Positions 5,699 to 7,904 of a stretch of 7,904 nt of DNA are shown here, in pieces. Made by a program: the position numbers and the translations under genes. Every line of letters begins with the position of its first letter. The stretch's first letter is position 1. The stretch covers positions 1 to 7,904 of the forward strand of contig JAEZNC010000005.1 in assembly GCA_023441905.1 (NCBI GenBank). The letters run 5' to 3'. The notes beneath the pieces are model-generated. The model ran no database searches and was not told the DNA's origin. It saw only the letters and a program-made list of their open reading frames with translations. The DNA comes from Bacillota bacterium (lineage in GTDB: Bacteria; Bacillota; Clostridia; Christensenellales; SZUA-584).

Positions 5699-6142
5699 AT
5701 GGAGTATGTGAACGCTAAGGAGTATTTCGAGCAGGCTGTGAACCTCCGCTTTGAAATGATTAATAATTTAAGCTGTCTCCCGGGATTTGAGATGGATGAG
5801 CCGTTTAAAGAGATCACACGTCGGTTCTTTGCGGATGGCGATCAGATGACGTTGCTGGCGGTGGATAACGGCGAGGCGGTGGCCTGCGCCACGATTTGTT
5901 ATGTCACGTGCCTGCCGACGCGCCGTCATCAAACGGGAAAACGTGCGCACATTATGAATGTGTACACACGGGCGGCGTTCCGCAGACAGGGGATTGGGAA
6001 GCGGCTCGTGCAGATGCTGATCAGTGAAGCCAGAGAAAAAGGCGTCACGCATATGTCGCTGGACGCGACGGATATGGGCAGACCGCTGTATGAGGGCCTT
6101 GGGTTTCACGAATCAGATGAGTACATGGAAATCAGCTTTTAG
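5699..6142 (+). CDS. GNAT-family N-acetyltransferase
   Basis: Acetyl-CoA-dependent acyltransferase of 147 aa, a normal length for a single GNAT domain. The acetyl-CoA pyrophosphate-binding motif is RRQGIG (95-100), following the MNVYTRAAF strand. The C-terminal YEGLGFHESDEYMEI (131-145) is the usual closing motif. The substrate cannot be inferred; relatives acetylate amino groups of small molecules, antibiotics or proteins. The start at 5699 has AAGGAA upstream at good spacing. A GTG-initiated extension to 5603 would add 32 residues lacking a ribosome binding site and preceding the domain, so I rejected it. It is divergent from the alpha/beta hydrolase. A CCGAA-GAGT-TTCGG hairpin (6178-6191) follows but has no T-run, so the terminator is unclear. 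Confidence 0.93.
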   Translation: MEYVNAKEYFEQAVNLRFEMINNLSCLPGFEMDEPFKEITRRFFADGDQMTLLAVDNGEAVACATICYVTCLPTRRHQTGKRAHIMNVYTRAAFRRQGIGKRLVQMLISEAREKGVTHMSLDATDMGRPLYEGLGFHESDEYMEISF

Positions 6143-6435
6143 CCGAAATTTCATTAAAGAAAAGCGCGTGAAAAAGTCCGAAGAGTTTCGGCGTACAAAG
6201 CTTATGTCGTTTAATATCGTGTGAAATCGTTGATATGGTGCGGTTTCGCATAGATTAGAATCTTTTAAAATTAACTTCAAGTAAACTTCTTTTCAATCAT
6301 TATTACTCGTAACTCATATAAAATCTCAAGAAGTCTCTTACTCTTCTTTAATCTTGATAACGCCAAAGATTCTCTTGCTAAAGACAAAGAGTCATGATTC
6401 TTATATAATTTGATGGATAAGACTCTTATAGAAGA

Positions 6436-6593
6436 AAGAGTCTCAGCTTGATGATAACCCCCTCCTTATGTCATGCTGAGGAGCGGAGCGACGTGAGCAT
6501 CCCAAGGCAAACGCTTTATACATGGGATTTCTCGACTCGCTATCGCTCGCTCGAAATGACACGCAGGAGCTTTGTCAGCAGCCTGAGACTCTT
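6436..6593. mobile_element. MITE-like nested inverted-repeat element
   Basis: The ends are an 11-bp perfect inverted repeat, AAGAGTCTCAG (6436-6446) and CTGAGACTCTT (6583-6593). Inside lies a second long hairpin whose arms begin TGTCAT and end ATCCCA (6469-6504), matched by TGGGAT...ATGACA (6523-6561); the arm ends pair perfectly and the middles imperfectly, with an 18-base loop. The intervening segments also resemble each other in inverted orientation (shared CTCCT). There is no coding sequence, so it would need a transposase in trans. AGACTCTTATA occurs as a direct repeat at 6420-6430 and 6586-6596, but this overlaps the right terminal repeat and is not a clean target duplication. Confidence 0.6.
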
Positions 6594-6598
6594 ATAAA
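6572..6598 (+). promoter_or_regulatory. Weak candidate promoter at the right end of the MITE-like element
   Basis: TTGTCA (6572-6577) matches the -35 consensus at five of six positions and is followed by TATAAA (6593-6598). The 15-base spacer is short, so confidence is low. If used, transcription would start about 6605 and read into the nucleotidyltransferase gene. Confidence 0.3.
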
Positions 6599-6605
6599 GG
6601 ACAAA

Positions 6606-6636
6606 GATTCTTAATGATTTATATTCATTAAGAATC
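6606..6636. repeat. Perfect 12-bp-stem hairpin upstream of the nucleotidyltransferase gene
   Basis: GATTCTTAATGA (6606-6617) pairs with TCATTAAGAATC (6625-6636) around a seven-base loop. No T-run follows on the plus strand, so it is not a terminator for that direction. It lies 56 bases before the GTG start and could be a 5' mRNA stem, an operator or an insertion remnant. Confidence 0.6.
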
Positions 6637-6692
6637 AATATCTTGAAAAAAATAAACTAAACAAAAAAATAAGAATTTGTGAGGTATTTGAA

Positions 6693-7349
6693 GTGATAGA
6701 AATTGCTACTTGGATAAATAAATTTTTAGAGGTATTAGATGACACTTTTAAAGAGCGAGTGTGCTTTGTTGGTTTGCAAGGAAGTTATGGACGCGGTGAA
6801 GCAACTGAAACAAGTGATATTGATGTCGTTGTGATACTTGATGAGCTTTCTGCCACGGATATTCGAGTTTATAATACGATGTTGGATACATTACCAAACA
6901 GAGAATTGATTTGTGGTTTTCTTTCAGGAAAAAATGAGATTATGAATTGGGAGGTATCTGACCTTTTCCAGTTCTGCCATGATACTAAGGCTATAAAGGG
7001 AAGTCTTGATGAACTGCTACCTTTGATTGACACTGCGAGTGTTAATAGAGCAATCAAAATTGGCGTATGCAATATTTACCATGGTTGTGTCCATAATATG
7101 CTGTATGAGAAAGACGAAGATGTTTTGAAAGGATTATATAAATCCGCATCTTTTACTATACAGGCAATCTGTTTTAAACAAACAGGAAACTATATTGGTT
7201 GTCAAAAAGATTTGCTTGATGTTATTTCCATAGAAGAAAAAGTTATTGTTCAGATTCTTTTAGATATAAAAAATGGTGGGATTGTTGATTTTGAAGAAAT
7301 GTCCGAAACTCTTTTCAATTGGTCAAAAAAATGGATTAATAGAATTTGA
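6693..7349 (+). CDS. Nucleotidyltransferase-domain protein, low-GC, probably acquired
   Basis: 218-aa protein of the DNA polymerase beta-like nucleotidyltransferase superfamily. The defining motif is GSYGRGEATETSDIDVVV (30-47), with Asp42 and Asp44 as metal ligands. The C-terminal half (about 115-218) looks all-helical and may be a HEPN- or KNTase-like substrate-binding domain (YKSASFTIQAICFKQTGNY at 149-167). Such proteins adenylylate small molecules, including aminoglycosides and lincosamides, or act as MNT toxin-antitoxin partners. I cannot assign a resistance class. It starts at GTG, supported by GAGG eight bases upstream. Its base composition is much lower in GC than the neighbouring genes, and it sits between a MITE-like element and a ribosomal protein gene, both suggesting recent acquisition. 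No HEPN partner gene is adjacent. The superfamily is confident; the function is open. Confidence 0.88.
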   Translation: MIEIATWINKFLEVLDDTFKERVCFVGLQGSYGRGEATETSDIDVVVILDELSATDIRVYNTMLDTLPNRELICGFLSGKNEIMNWEVSDLFQFCHDTKAIKGSLDELLPLIDTASVNRAIKIGVCNIYHGCVHNMLYEKDEDVLKGLYKSASFTIQAICFKQTGNYIGCQKDLLDVISIEEKVIVQILLDIKNGGIVDFEEMSETLFNWSKKWINRI

Positions 7350-7457
7350 AGATATGCATAAATACCAATTTATAAAAAAGAAAATGACCATAAGCTCTGT
7401 GAAATCATTAAAAATATGCACCAAATTTGCACGAAAGCACATTTTAGGGTATAAAGA

Positions 7458-7489
7458 AAACCCCGAAAACACTGGCGTTATCGGGGTTT
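7458..7489. terminator. Bidirectional terminator between the nucleotidyltransferase and rpsI
   Basis: AAACCCCGA (7458-7466) and TCGGGGTTT (7481-7489) form a perfect 9-bp stem with a 14-base loop. The minus strand ends in TTTTCTTT, a good signal for rpsI. The plus strand ends in TTTGTTG, weaker but usable for the nucleotidyltransferase transcript. The genes on either side converge. Confidence 0.85.
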
Positions 7490-7513
7490 GTTGTAATCTC
7501 TGTAAGATGGAAA

Positions 7514-7904
7514 TTATCTCTTGGAGAACTGGGGCGCGCGACGAGCGGCTTTGAGGCCGTACTTCTTTCTTTCCTTCATTCTCGCGTCTCTTGTTAAGAA
7601 CCCGGCCTTCTTCACGATGGTGCGCAGTTCCGGTTCAGATTTCACAAGCGCGCGGGCGATACCGTGACGGATCGCGCCGGCCTGACCTGTGTAACCGCCG
7701 CCTTTGACGTTAACAGTCACATCGTACTTGCTGAGCGTTTCTGTGAGCACCAGCGGAGACTTCGCGAGCATGCGCAGCGTCTCAAAACCGAAATACTCTT
7801 CGATCGTTCTCTTGTTGATGAGCATTTTGCCGTTACCGGGGGCAATGATAACCCGCGCGACAGCGCTCTTTCTTCTTCCCGTGCCTAAAAACTGTATCTT
7901 TGCC
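7514..7904 (-). CDS. rpsI: Ribosomal protein S9 (uS9), 5' end cut by the window
   Basis: Component of the 30S ribosomal subunit, whose C-terminal tail reaches the P-site tRNA. 129 codons plus one base are visible. The protein reads [18 protein letters not shown] at its N-terminus, continues through [20 protein letters not shown], and ends [16 protein letters not shown] with the invariant SKR tail. S9 proteins are about 130 residues, so only the initiator codon is probably missing; the last window base could be its G. The first in-frame ATG inside the window (7825) is internal and should not be used as the start. In most bacteria rplM (L13) lies just upstream, which here would be beyond the right edge. 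The gene ends in TAA and is followed by a terminator. It is a normal housekeeping gene with no anomalies seen. Confidence 0.97.
   Translation of the reverse strand, partial: AKIQFLGTGRRKSAVARVIIAPGNGKMLINKRTIEEYFGFETLRMLAKSPLVLTETLSKYDVTVNVKGGGYTGQAGAIRHGIARALVKSEPELRTIVKKAGFLTRDARMKERKKYGLKAARRAPQFSKR

Larger units (their letters stand above)
6143..6692. other. AT-rich intergenic patch with nested repeats
   Basis: 550 bases without a supported gene. From about 6240 the sequence turns AT-rich and contains many near-copies of GATTCTT/GACTCTTATA on both strands (for example around 6368, 6396, 6421, 6588 and 6606). It holds a MITE-like inverted repeat (6436-6593) and a separate 12-bp-stem hairpin (6606-6636). 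The composition change continues into the following gene, suggesting an acquired or insertion-prone site. Confidence 0.6.

Noticed and set aside
6178..6191. CCGAA-GAGT-TTCGG hairpin as terminator of the acetyltransferase gene
   Set aside because: The stem is only 5 bp and no T-run follows on the plus strand.
6240..6640. CRISPR-like array from recurring GATTCTT/GACTCTTATA words
   Set aside because: Spacing is irregular, the words vary and occur on both strands, and there are no uniform spacers or cas genes.
7273..7554. 93-codon plus-strand frame over the end of the nucleotidyltransferase
   Set aside because: It overlaps that gene, runs through the bidirectional terminator and is antisense to rpsI.

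Overview
This window looks like a chromosomal segment of a gut-type clostridium (Firmicutes, perhaps Oscillospirales-like). The support is a Firmicutes-style ribosomal protein S9, strong Shine-Dalgarno sites, stem-plus-T-run terminators, clostridial family members (RsbU-like PP2C phosphatase, BdhA/YqhD-type alcohol dehydrogenase, HxlR regulator) and small hairpin-forming intergenic repeats. Most of the window is visibly GC-rich. The stretch from about 6240 to 7450 is clearly AT-rich (about 35% GC in lines sampled by eye) and is probably an acquired or insertion-prone patch. The genus assignment is an inference.

Layout. 18-1106 (+) encodes a PAS-PP2C signalling phosphatase and ends in a strong terminator. 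1107-1461 is non-coding and holds a repeat-like folded element. 1462-2292 (-) is an alpha/beta hydrolase with a readable promoter. 2293-2873 holds that promoter, a dispersed palindrome, two terminators facing leftward and a block of nested inverted repeats that may be a structured RNA. 2874-4049 (-) is an iron-type alcohol dehydrogenase whose metal ligands fall at the same residue numbers as in E. coli YqhD. 4170-4529 (-) is an HxlR regulator just upstream of it. 4731-5543 (-) is a second, unrelated-looking alpha/beta hydrolase. 5699-6142 (+) is a GNAT acetyltransferase. 6143-6692 is an AT-rich intergenic patch with a nested inverted-repeat (MITE-like) element. 6693-7349 (+) is a low-GC nucleotidyltransferase-domain protein. 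7514-7904 (-) is rpsI, cut by the window edge at or next to its start codon.

How the genes may work together. The clearest unit is hxlR-adh: both lie on the minus strand, with a promoter and a 16-base palindrome in the 120-bp gap, and the regulator carries several cysteines. This suggests a thiol- or aldehyde-responsive regulator controlling an aldehyde reductase. The remaining genes appear to be separate transcription units divided by terminators. I see no phage, CRISPR array, tRNA or complete insertion sequence, and no clear multi-gene novel system. The best leads are the folded block downstream of adh, the hxlR-adh regulatory gap, and the MITE-like element that may supply a promoter to the nucleotidyltransferase gene.
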